Shown in pieces: positions 1 through 18,503 of a stretch of 32,453 bases of DNA (within the stretch, counting starts at the first letter, position 1; each line of letters starts with the position of its first letter). The stretch lies in contig WHST01000073.1 of the NCBI GenBank assembly GCA_009379955.1, forward strand, positions 1-32,453, given 5' to 3'. Under the pieces are notes generated by a model. It searched no databases, was not told the origin of the DNA, and saw nothing but the letters and a program-made list of their open reading frames with translations. Source of the DNA: Streptosporangiales bacterium. Lineage in GTDB: Bacteria > Actinomycetota > Actinomycetes > Streptosporangiales > WHST01. A program made the position numbers and the translations under genes.

Positions 1-800
<800 letters not shown>

Positions 801-1002
801 GTTCTGCGCACGGTCACGCCGAAGCGTGAGGTGCAAGTCCTCAGGAGGGCACTGCTCGCGCAGTGTCCTGTACTCGATTTGTCGCGGCATCATTGATGAC
901 TTACGCCATCGCCGAAGCCGCTGACGGGGTTGACCGGTGACTGACGGGGCGATCGGAGTCGCCTCGTCTGTACGCCGGTCAGGTGATTCGCACTGACTTT
1001 CG

Positions 1003-1024
1003 GCACGCTGTTGAGTTCTCAAGG
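1003..1024 (-). promoter_or_regulatory. rrn boxA antitermination element
   Basis: The minus strand reads TTGAGAACTCAACAGCGTGC here. This matches the boxA-type block found in actinobacterial rRNA leaders, recognised by NusB/S10 (NusE) to suppress premature termination. It lies about 50 nt after the inferred P2 start and just after the boxB-like hairpin, in the usual rrn order boxB-boxA. Confidence 0.7.
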
Positions 1025-1040
1025 AGCGGGCGCGCACCAT

Positions 1041-1068
1041 CCCCAGGTCTTTCGACCTCGGTCTGGGG
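1041..1068 (-). promoter_or_regulatory. boxB-like hairpin with GAAA tetraloop in rrn leader
   Basis: The minus strand contains AGGTC-GAAA-GACCT (1045-1058), a perfect 5-bp stem closed by a GNRA tetraloop. It is flanked by CCCCAG and CTGGGG blocks (1041-1046 and 1063-1068) that could form a competing outer stem. Its place directly upstream of boxA fits a boxB role; the role is inferred from position only. Confidence 0.5.
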
Positions 1069-1078
1069 CAGAACCTCT

Positions 1079-1108
1079 AACCTACCCACCGGCCGGACTG
1101 GGAGTCAA
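1079..1108 (-). promoter_or_regulatory. rrn promoter P2 (TTGACT-18-TAGGTT)
   Basis: On the minus strand TTGACT (1103-1108) is followed after 18 nt by TAGGTT (1079-1084). Both hexamers match vegetative-sigma consensus, and the TAGGTT form is common in actinobacterial rRNA promoters. The inferred start near 1072 is about 270 nt before mature 16S. Confidence 0.72.
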
Positions 1109-1225
1109 ACCGGGGCTTGGCCAATCCCATCGCCGGACGCACGCGTCTGAACGCTTCCGTCCTGGCTGGGAGCCCTTCGCGGACCGGCCACCGTGATGTC
1201 CGTTCCTCCGCACCGGGCAGAAGCA

Positions 1226-1255
1226 ACATTAGAGGTACCCACTTGCGGCAGTCAA
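1226..1255 (-). promoter_or_regulatory. rrn promoter P1 (TTGACT-18-TAATGT)
   Basis: On the minus strand TTGACT (1250-1255) is followed after 18 nt by TAATGT (1226-1231). It has the same -35 and spacing as P2, 147 bp downstream in transcription. Tandem promoters are usual for rrn operons. It sits only ~70 bp after the tyrS stop, so tyrS read-through could also enter rrn. Confidence 0.7.
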
Positions 1256-1327
1256 ATCGGGGTCCCCCTGGGCGTCTGCGGAGACGTCGCCGCGCGGCCG
1301 GGAGTGGCGTTCCCGCAGGTCAGCGCC

Positions 1328-2611
1328 CTACGCCAGTGGTGAGGGTCCGCCGAGCTCGACGGCCGCCAGGGTGCGCCTGCCCCTGCGCAGGACGAGCCAG
1401 CGTCCATGAAGTAGATCACTGCCGGTGGGCGCGGCCCCCTCATCGGTGACCCGATCGTTATTGACGTACGCCCCGCCGTCGGCGATCGTGCGCCTCGCCT
1501 CCGATCGACTCTTGACCAGACCGGCCTCCGCGAACAGCTCCGCGTAGGTCGGTGGCTGCTCCGCCGACGCGCTCACCCGGGGCAGCTCGGCCACGGCGGC
1601 GGCCAGGGTCGCCTCGTCGAGAGCCGCCAGCTCACCCCGGCCGAACAGTGCCTGGCTCGCCGCGACCACCTTCGCGCACTCGTCGGCGCCGTGGACGAGC
1701 GTCGTCAGCTCCTCGGCGAGGGCACGTTGCGCCGCACGCGCCTGCGGACGCTCGGCCGTCTGCTTCTCGAGCTCCTCGATCTCCTCGCGCGTGCGGAAGC
1801 TGAGGACCCGCAGGTGGCTCGGCACGTCCGCGTCGTCGATGTTGAGCCAGAACTGGAAGAAGCCGTACGGCGAGAGCATCGCCGGGTCGAGCCAGACCGC
1901 TCCCCCGGCCGTCTTGCCGTACTTGGTGCCGTCGGCCCTGGTGAGCAGCGGCGTGGCGAGGGCATGCGCGGTCACGCCCTCGACGCGCCTGATCAGGTCG
2001 ACGCCGGCCGTGATGTTGCCCCACTGGTCGCTGCCGCCGAACTGGAGGACGCAGCCGTGGCGCCGGTACAGCTCGAGGAAGTCGAACGCCTGCAGGATCT
2101 GGTAGCTGAACTCGGTGTAGCCGATGCCGATGTCGGAGTTGAGGCGTGCGCTCACCGCCTCCTTCGCGATCATCCTGTTGACCCGGAAGTGCTGCCCGAT
2201 GTCACGCAGGAACTCCAGGGCGCTCAGCGGCGCCGTCCAGTCGAGGTTGTTGACCAGGTGCGCGGCGTTGGGCCCGTCGAAGTCGAGGAACGGCTCGATC
2301 TGCGCGCGGATCCGCTCCACCCAGCCGGATACGACCTCCGGAGCGTTGAGCGTGCGCTCGCGGTCGGGGTTCGGGTCGCCGATGAGTCCCGTCGAGCCGC
2401 CGACCAGCGCGAGCGGCCGGTGCCCGGCCTGCTGCAGTCGCCGCATCGTGAGCACCTGGACCAGGTGCCCGTGGTGCAGGCTCGGCGCCGTCGGGTCGAA
2501 GCCGCAGTAGTACGTGACCGGACCCTCGCGAAGGGCCGCCCGCAGGGCGTCCCTGTCGGTCGACTCGGCCAGCAGGCCGCGCCACTCCAGGTCGTCGATG
2601 ATGTCGGTCAC
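1328..2611 (-). CDS. tyrS: tyrosyl-tRNA synthetase
   Basis: Class I aminoacyl-tRNA synthetase that charges tRNA-Tyr in the cytoplasm. From the GTG start used here (427 residues) the HIGH-type motif is HHGH at 46-49 and the KMSKS-type loop is KYGKT at 230-234. The block FGGSDQWGNI, typical of bacterial TyrRS, precedes it. A C-terminal S4 RNA-binding domain holds the block KSRSEARRTI. I chose the GTG at 2611 because the conserved opening VTDIIDDLEWRGL starts there and GAGGA lies 5-6 nt upstream. An ATG at 2668 would add 19 unconserved residues and run into mpg. The gene follows mpg by 40 nt and precedes the rRNA operon in the same direction. Confidence 0.95.
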   Translation of the reverse strand: MTDIIDDLEWRGLLAESTDRDALRAALREGPVTYYCGFDPTAPSLHHGHLVQVLTMRRLQQAGHRPLALVGGSTGLIGDPNPDRERTLNAPEVVSGWVERIRAQIEPFLDFDGPNAAHLVNNLDWTAPLSALEFLRDIGQHFRVNRMIAKEAVSARLNSDIGIGYTEFSYQILQAFDFLELYRRHGCVLQFGGSDQWGNITAGVDLIRRVEGVTAHALATPLLTRADGTKYGKTAGGAVWLDPAMLSPYGFFQFWLNIDDADVPSHLRVLSFRTREEIEELEKQTAERPQARAAQRALAEELTTLVHGADECAKVVAASQALFGRGELAALDEATLAAAVAELPRVSASAEQPPTYAELFAEAGLVKSRSEARRTIADGGAYVNNDRVTDEGAAPTGSDLLHGRWLVLRRGRRTLAAVELGGPSPLA

Positions 2612-2651
2612 AGGGTCCTCGTCCAGCTCGTCGGCAATGTCCGCCCTTAGG

Positions 2652-3302
2652 TTACGACCTGTCACCACGACGCTTGGGGACGTGCCTGCGGTACGGCGAC
2701 ACGGTCGGCTCCCCCGCCAGGTGGAAGCGCCACGGCACCTCGGCGGCGCTCGCCACCCCGGTGCGCGGGGACGTCAGCACCTCGCCGGACGCCTTCGCTC
2801 CCCGTCGCACCCGCAGGGCGCCGTCCGCTGCGCACCCGTCGGCGCCGTCCTCGGCCCTGCCGACGCCGAGCGCGACGGTGAGCCGCGCGGGGCCGCGGGC
2901 GAGGTCGCGGTCGGCCACCCGCGGCCCGCGCCTGGCCCTCGCGAGCTCGACGCCGCCGACCACGTCGCCGGCGCGGAGCAGGACGGCGGATGCCGCACCG
3001 GGCGGCAGGCAGACGAGGTTCATGCAGAAGTGCATGCCGTAGGTGAAGTACACGTAGATGTGACCAGACTCGCCGTACATCGTGGCGTTGCGCGGCCGGC
3101 GTCCGCGGTACGCGTGCGACGCCGGGTCGGACTCGCCCTCGTACGCCTCGACCTCGGTGAGCCGTACGGCGACGAGACCCTCGGACGTCTCGTGCTCGAC
3201 CACCCGGCCGAGCAGGTCGGGCGCCACCTCGACGGCGGGCCGGTCGAAGAACCGCCTGGGCAGCACCGCTCCCCTGACCGATACCGCCCTGGCCACCCGC
3301 AC
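2652..3302 (-). CDS. mpg: DNA-3-methyladenine glycosylase (AAG/MPG family)
   Basis: Base-excision repair enzyme that removes alkylated purines such as 3-methyladenine. The 216 residues include the AAG-family core: TEVEAYEGESDPASHA (around 49-64), which holds the catalytic glutamate, then RNATMYGESGHIYVYFTYGM, and NLVCLPPG. Length fits bacterial members. The GTG start at 3302 has AGGA 5 nt upstream; other GTG codons follow closely, so the first dozen residues are uncertain. It sits between argH (62 bp upstream) and tyrS, an order common in actinobacteria. A CAGACT -10-like hexamer in the argH gap may give it its own promoter. Confidence 0.92.
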   Translation of the reverse strand: MRVARAVSVRGAVLPRRFFDRPAVEVAPDLLGRVVEHETSEGLVAVRLTEVEAYEGESDPASHAYRGRRPRNATMYGESGHIYVYFTYGMHFCMNLVCLPPGAASAVLLRAGDVVGGVELARARRGPRVADRDLARGPARLTVALGVGRAEDGADGCAADGALRVRRGAKASGEVLTSPRTGVASAAEVPWRFHLAGEPTVSPYRRHVPKRRGDRS

Positions 3303-3364
3303 CCGTCCTCTCCCGAGTCACGCCACCGTTCCACGTGAGTCTGTCAGTGCGTCACCGTTCCGGG

Positions 3365-8664
<5,300 letters not shown>

Positions 8665-8668
<4 letters not shown>

Positions 8669-9570
8669 TGCTCGGTCCCGTCGACGGTCACCATCGTGCC
8701 GATCCCTTCGTCGGTGAAGACCTCGAGCAGCACGGCGTGCTCGAGCCGGCCGTCGAGGACGTGGGCCCGCGCGACGCCGCCGCGGACGGCCGTGAGGCAC
8801 GCCTCCATCTTCGGCAGCATGCCGGTCGCCAGCGTGGGCAGCAGCTCGGCGAGCTCGTCGGCGGACAGCGCGGAGATGATCTCCTCGGACGCCGGCCAGT
8901 CGGCGTAGAGGCCCTCGACGTCGGTCAGCACGACGAGCTTCGTCGCCCCGAGCGCGACCGCGAGTGCCGCGGCGGCGGTGTCGGCGTTGACGTTGTAGAT
9001 CGTGCCGTCGCGGCCGCGGGCGATGCTCGACACGATCGGGATCCGGCCGTCGTCGAGCAGGCTGGCGACGGCGTCGGGCTGCACCTGGACGATGTCGCCG
9101 ACCTGCCCGAGGTCGACCGGCTCGCCGTCGACGACGGTCGCGCGCTTCTCGGCGACGAACAGGTTCGCGTCCTCGCCCGACATGCCGACCGCGAACGGGC
9201 CGTGCGCGTTGACCAGTCCGATGAGCTCGCGGTTGACCTGCCCGGTGAGCACCATGCGGACGACGTCCATCGTCTCCGCCGTCGTGACCCGCAGCCCGCC
9301 GGCGAACGTGCTCTCCAGCCCGAGCCGGTCGAGGTGCGCGGTGATCTGCGGCCCGCCGCCGTGTACGACGACCGGCCTGATGCCCGCGTAGCGCAGGAAG
9401 ACGAGGTCCTCGGCGAACGACGCGCGCAACGTGTCGTCGGCCATCGCGTGCCCGCCGTACTTCACGACGACGGTCCTGTCGTGGAACCGCTCCAGCCACG
9501 GCAGCGCCTCGATCAGCGTGCTCGCCTTGGCCATGGCGATCGCCCGGTCGCGCTTCACGGCGTCCTTCAC
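8665..9570 (-). CDS. argB: acetylglutamate kinase
   Basis: Phosphorylates N-acetylglutamate, usually the arginine-feedback-controlled step. The 301-residue protein has the amino-acid-kinase blocks [10 protein letters not shown] (near 34-43), [10 protein letters not shown] and the C-terminal [10 protein letters not shown]-type block (here [11 protein letters not shown]). The basic N-terminal extension before the LIEALPWL block resembles the helix found in arginine-sensitive hexameric NAGKs; sensitivity is an inference. I chose GTG at 9570 because it overlaps the argJ stop as GTGA, like its neighbours. An internal ATG at 9534 is the alternative. Confidence 0.93.
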
Positions 9571-10718
9571 GTCGAGTACGCCGAGTTCTCGTGGACGTAC
9601 GCGGCGGTCAGGTCGTTGGTCCAGAGGGTGGCGGACTCCGTGCCCGCCGCGAGGTCGGCGGTGACGACCACCTCGCGCCCGCTCATGTCGACCTTCGCGC
9701 GGTCCTCGCCCGGCGCCCCGGCCCGGCACACCCACACGCCGTTGACGGCGACCGCGAGCGCGTCGGGCTCGAAGGTCGCGTCGGTGGTGCCGATCGCCGA
9801 CAGCACCCGGCCCCAGTTCGGGTCCTCGCCGTGGATCGCGCACTTCAACAGGGCACTGCGCGCGACCGCCCGCGCCACGGTGACCGCGTCGTGCTCCGAC
9901 GCCGCGTTGGCGACGTCGATCCTGATGTCCTTGCTGGCGCCCTCGGCGTCGGCGACCAGCTGGCGCGCGAGGTCGGCGCAGACCGACGTGACGTGCCCCG
10001 CCAGCTCGTCCTCGTCGGCAGTCACGCCGCTCGCGCCGCTCGCCAGCAGGAGCACGGTGTCGTTGGTGGAGAGACAGCCGTCGGAGTCGACCCGGTCGAA
10101 CGTCGTGTGCGTCGCGCCGGCCAGCACCCTGCGCAGCACGTCGGCGTCGGCGACCGCGTCGGTGGTGACGACCGCGAGCATCGTCGCCAGCGCGGGCGCG
10201 AGCATGCCTGCGCCCTTGGCCATGCCGCCGACGGTGTAGCCGGAGCCGGACGACACCGCGGTCTTCGGCCTCGTGTCGGTCGTCATGATCGCCGCGGCCG
10301 CGGCGTCGCCTCCGGCCGAGTCGAGACCAGCGGCCACGGTGGACACGCCCCCGAGCAGCGTGTCCATCGGGAGGTAGTCGCCGATCAACCCGGTCGAGCA
10401 CACCGCGACGTCGGCCGCCGATACGTCCAGCTCCCCGGCCACGGCCTCGGCGGTGCGGTGGGTGTCCTGGAAGCCGCGCGTGCCTGTGCAGGCGTTGGCG
10501 CCGCCGGAGTTCAGCACCACGGCCCGTACGACGCCGTCGGCGACGACCTGCTGGGACCACAGCACCGGCGCGGCCTTCACCCGGTTGGCGGTGAAGACCC
10601 CCGCGGCGTCGTACCGCGGCCCGTCGTTGACCACGAGCGCGACGTCGGGACGTCCGCTCGCCTTCAGCCCCGCGGCGACCCCGCTCGCCCGGAACCCCTT
10701 CGCTTCGGTGACACCCAT
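9567..10718 (-). CDS. argJ: bifunctional ornithine acetyltransferase / N-acetylglutamate synthase
   Basis: Recycles the acetyl group from N-acetylornithine to glutamate, so arginine synthesis needs little acetyl-CoA. The protein is made as one chain and cleaves itself into two subunits at the ATML sequence: A178 / T179-M-L, with Thr179 becoming the nucleophile. The preceding block [12 protein letters not shown] (164-175) is family-typical, as are [10 protein letters not shown] (70-79) and the C-terminal block [16 protein letters not shown]. Length 383. Whether it also acts as N-acetylglutamate synthase cannot be told from sequence. ATG start, 14 nt after argC, with GAGGAG ~10 nt upstream. Confidence 0.95.
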   Translation of the reverse strand: MGVTEAKGFRASGVAAGLKASGRPDVALVVNDGPRYDAAGVFTANRVKAAPVLWSQQVVADGVVRAVVLNSGGANACTGTRGFQDTHRTAEAVAGELDVSAADVAVCSTGLIGDYLPMDTLLGGVSTVAAGLDSAGGDAAAAAIMTTDTRPKTAVSSGSGYTVGGMAKGAGMLAPALATMLAVVTTDAVADADVLRRVLAGATHTTFDRVDSDGCLSTNDTVLLLASGASGVTADEDELAGHVTSVCADLARQLVADAEGASKDIRIDVANAASEHDAVTVARAVARSALLKCAIHGEDPNWGRVLSAIGTTDATFEPDALAVAVNGVWVCRAGAPGEDRAKVDMSGREVVVTADLAAGTESATLWTNDLTAAYVHENSAYST

Positions 10719-10732
10719 CTACGCGGCTCTCC

Positions 10733-11807
<1,075 letters not shown>

Positions 11808-11888
11808 GGCTCGCTCGTCGTCCGCGCTGGAGACCAATGCCCGCGTCGGAGCGGTGGAACGGCCGCCCATGGGGCAGAATGTGGGCTC

Positions 11889-13604
11889 ATGTCAGGTCCA
11901 GGCCGTCCGGCGGCGCCACCCTCGGTCGGGCGGGCAGGATCTCCGCGCCGACGCTCGCCCGACCGCGCTCCGTTGGGCTGGCTCCTGCTCGCCCCCGCCC
12001 TCGTGCTCTGGCTCGCCGCGCTCGTCGCCCCGGTGCTCTACACCGCGTATCTCAGCCTCCAGCAGACCGGCAACATCCGCGACCTCAGCCGGACGGAGTT
12101 CGTCGGTCTCGACAACTACACCGCGCTCTCGGGTGTCGACGCGCTGCCGGGCAGCATCGGCTTCACCCTCGCCGTCGTGCTCGTCCGCGTCGCCGCCGTC
12201 GCGGTCGTGCCGCCGGCGCTCGCCTGGGGCGTCGCGACCCTCGGCCGCCGCGCCGCCATCCCCGTCGGCGTCGCGTTCGCCGTCCCGCTCGCGTTCGCGA
12301 CACCGGCCATGGCCGCCGCCGGCAGGGTCTCCGCCGCGCCGACCGGGTCGCTGGCCACAGAGGCGGGCGCCCGCCTCGCCGTCCTCGGGTTCGACGCGAC
12401 GCACGCGCTGCTCTACGGCTGCGCGCTCGGGCTCGTCGTGCTCGTGGGGGCGCTTCGACAGGACCCGGCGAGCCTCACCCCGCGGCGGTCGTACCGCGCG
12501 TTCGCGATCGCCTGGCTGGTCGGGATCATCGCGGCGGCGGCGTACGGCCTCCAGGCGTTCACCGAGATGCAGCTCATGACCGGGGGCGGTCCACGCGACG
12601 CGACCAGCACCCTCGGCCTGCTGGCGATCAGATCCGCCGTCGTGAACTTCCAGCTCGGCTACGCCGCCGCGTTCAGCGTCGTCATCCTCGTCCCCGTCCT
12701 GCTCCTCGGTCTCGGCACCGGCTTCCTGGTCGTCGCGACCCGTGTCCGCGTCGACATCGACGCACCGGTCGAGCGCTGGACGGCCAGGACGACGCCGCTG
12801 TCGATCGCCGCGATCGTCGCGGGCGGCGTCGCGCTCGTGGTCGCGCTCTTCGCCCTCGTCGAGGGAGTGCTGCCCGTCGTGGCGGGCTGGACCGGCCAGC
12901 CGCCGCCGGAACAGGCCGTGGTGAGCTCGCTCGGTCGGCTGCTCACACACGACCTCGTCACGACGTTCCTCGTCGTCGCCGTGTCGCTGGCGGCGGCGGT
13001 CGGCATCGTGCTCTGCCGTCCCCTCGGACGGGGCAGCGAGTGGATGCTGCTGGCGTTCGCGCCCTGGCTCTTCCTCACGAACGTCCCGCTCGCGGTCAAC
13101 CTGCTCATCACCAACACGAGCGGGCTGCAGCGCCCGCTCGCGTACCTGCAGCCCGCGCTGTCGCTCATGCCGGCGCTCATCTTCGCGTTCGCCGTCATCC
13201 TGCGCGGCCTCGAACCGCGGTGGCGCGTCGGACGCGCACGCGGTGAGTCCCTGCCGCTCGGGCCGCACGTGATGGTCCCGCTCGTGCCCATGATCGCGGC
13301 CATCGGCCTGGCGGCGTTCGTGGCCACCGCCCACGAGCTCGTCACGCCGTACACCACCGTGATCAGGCCGGACGAGTCGTCGCTGGTGCTGATCGCCGTG
13401 CGGCAGGCCGTGCAGATGTCGGGCGAGCAGCAGGCACTCACCCTCGCCGACCTCCCCATGGCCACGGTGAGCTTCCTCGGCCTGGCCGCGGCGTTCGTCT
13501 GGTACGCCGGCCGCATCGTGGTCAGGGCCGGCGCCGACCCCGACCTGCCGACCACCATCCCGGTGACCCGCGAGGTGCCGGGTCCCGGCGCCGCACCGCG
13601 CTAG
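11889..13604 (+). CDS. fused MalF/MalG-like ABC transporter permease (eroded EAA loops)
   Basis: A 571-residue membrane protein with about 12 predicted hydrophobic segments (near 30-52, 89-113, 122-145, 162-187, 203-222, 256-283, 302-333, 353-375, 384-407, 419-438, 458-482, 524-546). The first half follows the MalF pattern: LLAPALVLW, then FVGLDNYTAL at 71-80, then MTGGGPRDATSTL at 230-242. The second half follows the MalG pattern of six segments, with AHELVTPYTTV at 481-491 where WNEFLLPLV-type sequence is usual. The EAA---G coupling loops, which dock on the ATPase, are not recognisable in either half (ALRQDPASLTPRR at 188-200; WRVGRARGES at 445-454). No ATPase or binding-protein gene is nearby. 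The start has no clear Shine-Dalgarno; CAGAAT at 11875-11880 would give a nearly leaderless mRNA. Family call is by pattern; function is unknown. Confidence 0.7.
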   Translation: MSGPGRPAAPPSVGRAGSPRRRSPDRAPLGWLLLAPALVLWLAALVAPVLYTAYLSLQQTGNIRDLSRTEFVGLDNYTALSGVDALPGSIGFTLAVVLVRVAAVAVVPPALAWGVATLGRRAAIPVGVAFAVPLAFATPAMAAAGRVSAAPTGSLATEAGARLAVLGFDATHALLYGCALGLVVLVGALRQDPASLTPRRSYRAFAIAWLVGIIAAAAYGLQAFTEMQLMTGGGPRDATSTLGLLAIRSAVVNFQLGYAAAFSVVILVPVLLLGLGTGFLVVATRVRVDIDAPVERWTARTTPLSIAAIVAGGVALVVALFALVEGVLPVVAGWTGQPPPEQAVVSSLGRLLTHDLVTTFLVVAVSLAAAVGIVLCRPLGRGSEWMLLAFAPWLFLTNVPLAVNLLITNTSGLQRPLAYLQPALSLMPALIFAFAVILRGLEPRWRVGRARGESLPLGPHVMVPLVPMIAAIGLAAFVATAHELVTPYTTVIRPDESSLVLIAVRQAVQMSGEQQALTLADLPMATVSFLGLAAAFVWYAGRIVVRAGADPDLPTTIPVTREVPGPGAAPR

Positions 13605-16116
13605 CCCGGCGACCGTTCGCGGAGCACCGCGCCGACGCGGCGGGTGGCCTCGGCGACCGCGGCGTCGCGGGCGTCGTTGACCTCCTGGGCGGTGAGCGTA
13701 CGGTCGAGGGCGCGGAGGCACATCCTGTAGGCCAGCGACCTGCGGTCGGCGCCGACCTGCTCGCCGGTGTAGACGTCGAACAGCCGCAGCGCCTCGAGCA
13801 GCTCCCCCGCGCCGTCGCGCAGCGCCGCCTCGACCTCGGCCACCGGCGTGGTCGCGTCGACCGACAGTGCCACGTCGACGAACGCCGGCGGGTACGCCGA
13901 GATCGGGACGGCCTTGGCGGGCGGCGCGTCCTCGACCGGCAGCGCCGACAGGCTCAGCTCCGCCGCGCACGTGCGCGGCGGCAGACCGTAGGCCTCGACC
14001 ACGCGCGGGTGCAGCTCCCCTGCGTGCCCGACGAGCGTGTCGCCGACGAGCAGCGCGGCGCACCGACCCGGATGCCACGGCGCGTGCTCGTCGTGTCGGG
14101 CGACGAGCTCGACGCCCGCCTCCGCGGCCACGGTGCGCGCAGCCTCGACCGCGTCGGCCCAGCCGGCGGCCCGGCCGGCTCCCCACCAGCCGGCCGGCGA
14201 ACGATCGCCGGCGAGCACCACGGCCACGCGCTCGGGCTGGTCCGGCAGCACCCGCTCGATCCGGGCGAGCACCTCGGGCGCCGGCCGCGCCTCGACTCCC
14301 GGCCGGAGAACCTCCCCCGCGGCCACGTCCTCGCCGCCGGACCGGTACACCAGACCGGTCTCGAAGAGGGCGACGTCGGAGAGGCCACGACCGACGTTGC
14401 GCCGCAGCGCCCTGAGCAGGCCGGGCAGCAACGTGGTGCGCAGCAGCGGCTGCTCGTCGGACAGGGGGTTGGCGAGGCGGAAGGCGTTCCTGCGCGGGTC
14501 GGACGCGTCGAGACCCAGCGCGTCCCAGTCGGCCTCGGATACCCACGGCGGCGAGATGGCCTCGACGTAGCCCGTGTACGCGAGTGCGCGGCCGACCCGC
14601 CGGCGGAAGCGCTGCCGGTCGGTCAGGCCACGGCCGGGCGGCGGGGTGGGCACCACCTCGGGGATGCGCTCGTAGCCCTCGAGGCGCGCCACCTCCTCGA
14701 CGAGGTCGGCGGGGTCACGCAGGTCGGGACGCCACGACGGTGGGCGTACCACGAGCGGCTCGCCCGCGGGGATATCGCAGCCCACCTGCTGCAGCCGCTG
14801 GGTCACCGTGACCGGGTCGATCGGCAGACCGATGGTCCGTGCCGGCAGGTCGGACGCCAGCGAGATCACCGGCGGGTCGTACGGCCCACCGGTGACCGTC
14901 AGCGCACCCACCGACGCGTCGCCGTACTCGACGAGCAGTTCCGCCGCGCGCTGCAGCGCGGCGACCGCGATCTCGGGGTCGACGCCCCGCTCGAACCGTC
15001 GCGACGCCTCGCTCGGCAGCCGGTGTCGGCGCACGGCACGGCCGATCGACGCCGGGTCCCACCACGCCGCCTCAAGCAGCAGGTCGACGGTGGTGTCGGA
15101 GATCTCCGACTCCGCGCCGCCCATGACACCCGCCAATGCGACCGCGCCGGTCTCGTCCGCCACGACCATGTCGTCGGCGTCGAGGCTGTGCGTCACGTGG
15201 TCGATCGTGACGAGCTTCTCGCCCGCCGTGGCACGCCGGACGACGATGCCGCCGGTGAGCCGTGCGGCGTCGAACGCGTGCATCGGCTGGCCGAGCTCGA
15301 GCATCACGTAGTTCGTGACGTCGACCGCCAGCGACACGCTGCGCACGCCCGCGTGGTGCAGTCGGGTGCGCAGCCACAGCGGCGACGGCAGCGACGGGTC
15401 GAGGCCCGACACGGTCAGGGCGCTGAACCGCCGGCAGCCCGACGGGTCGTCGATGCGTACCGGCCATCCCGCGGGGTCGGGCGCCGGCTCCTTGACCGCG
15501 TCGCGCGGGTCGCGGAACGCGCCGCCGGTGACGTACGACGTCTCGCGCGCGAGCCCGCGCACCGACTCGAGGTGGCCGCAGTCGGGCGTGATCTCCAGGT
15601 CGAGCACGGTCTCGCGCACGCCGAGGACGCCGGTCAGGTCGACACCGGGGGTGCCGGTGCCCGGCGGCAGCACGAGGATGCCGCTGTGGTCGTCGCCGAT
15701 GCCCAGCTCAAGCACCGAGCAGATCATGCCGTCGCTGACGTGGCCGTACGTCTTGCGCGCGGTGATGGTGAACCCGCCGGGCAGGACGGTGCCGGGCAGC
15801 GCGACGACGACGAGGTCGCCGACCGCGAAGTTCGTGGCGCCGCAGATGACGCCGCGCGGCCGCAGACCGCCGGCGCCGTCGTCGGCGTTGTGCGGACCGA
15901 CGTCGACCCGGCACCAGCGGATCGGCTTCTTGAACTCGGCGAGCTCCTCGATCTCGCGGACCTCGCCGAGCACCAGCGGACCCGACAGGTCGTCGCCGCG
16001 CTCGTCGACGGCCTCGACCTCCATGCCCAGGGGCACGAGCAGGTCGCCGAGGGCACGCCCGCTGAGGTCGGCGGGCACGTCGACGTACTGGCGCAGCCAG
16101 GAGAGCGGGGCGCGCA

Positions 16117-16117
<1 letters not shown>
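13601..16117 (-). CDS. pheT: phenylalanyl-tRNA synthetase beta subunit
   Basis: Beta chain of the alpha2-beta2 PheRS. The 838 residues show the expected order: N-terminal MRAPLSWLRQYVDVP, an EMAP-like tRNA-binding domain (~40-150, with ICGATNFAVGDLVVVALPG), the B3/B4 editing domain, the B5 domain, the catalytic-like core, and a C-terminal FDX-ACB anticodon-binding domain (with SAYPPAFVDVALSVD). The ATG at 16117 shares one base with the pheS stop (TAATG). Its TAG stop overlaps the TAG of the convergent permease gene inside the palindrome CTAG (13601-13604), leaving no intergenic terminator space. Confidence 0.96.
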
Positions 16118-18455
<2,338 letters not shown>

Positions 18456-18503
18456 GTGGCGCCTTCCCCGAGACGATGCCACAGGTGCTACCTAGCAGGG
18501 GGC

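Larger units (their letters stand above)
801..1072 (-). other. rrn leader (transcribed spacer before 16S)
   Basis: No credible protein gene lies between the 16S 5' end and tyrS. On the minus strand this stretch follows promoter P2 and contains a hairpin and then a boxA element (listed separately), as expected of an antiterminated rRNA leader. The part nearest 16S (about 800-960) should pair with sequence after 16S to form the RNase III processing stem. That partner is outside the window, so the stem cannot be checked. The reading frames through here show no family resemblance. Confidence 0.7.

Noticed and set aside
1269-1290. Hairpin between tyrS and rrn P1 as a tyrS terminator
   Set aside because: Stem is only 5 bp and no U-run follows; not enough to list as a feature.
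2612-2668. ATG at 2668 as tyrS start
   Set aside because: It adds 19 residues without family match and overlaps mpg; the GTG at 2611 has a Shine-Dalgarno and begins the conserved sequence.
3303-3364. Direct repeat CACCGTTCC (3324-3332 and 3353-3361) in the argH-mpg gap as a regulatory site
   Set aside because: Nine bases in a short gap with no known matching regulator; chance cannot be ruled out.
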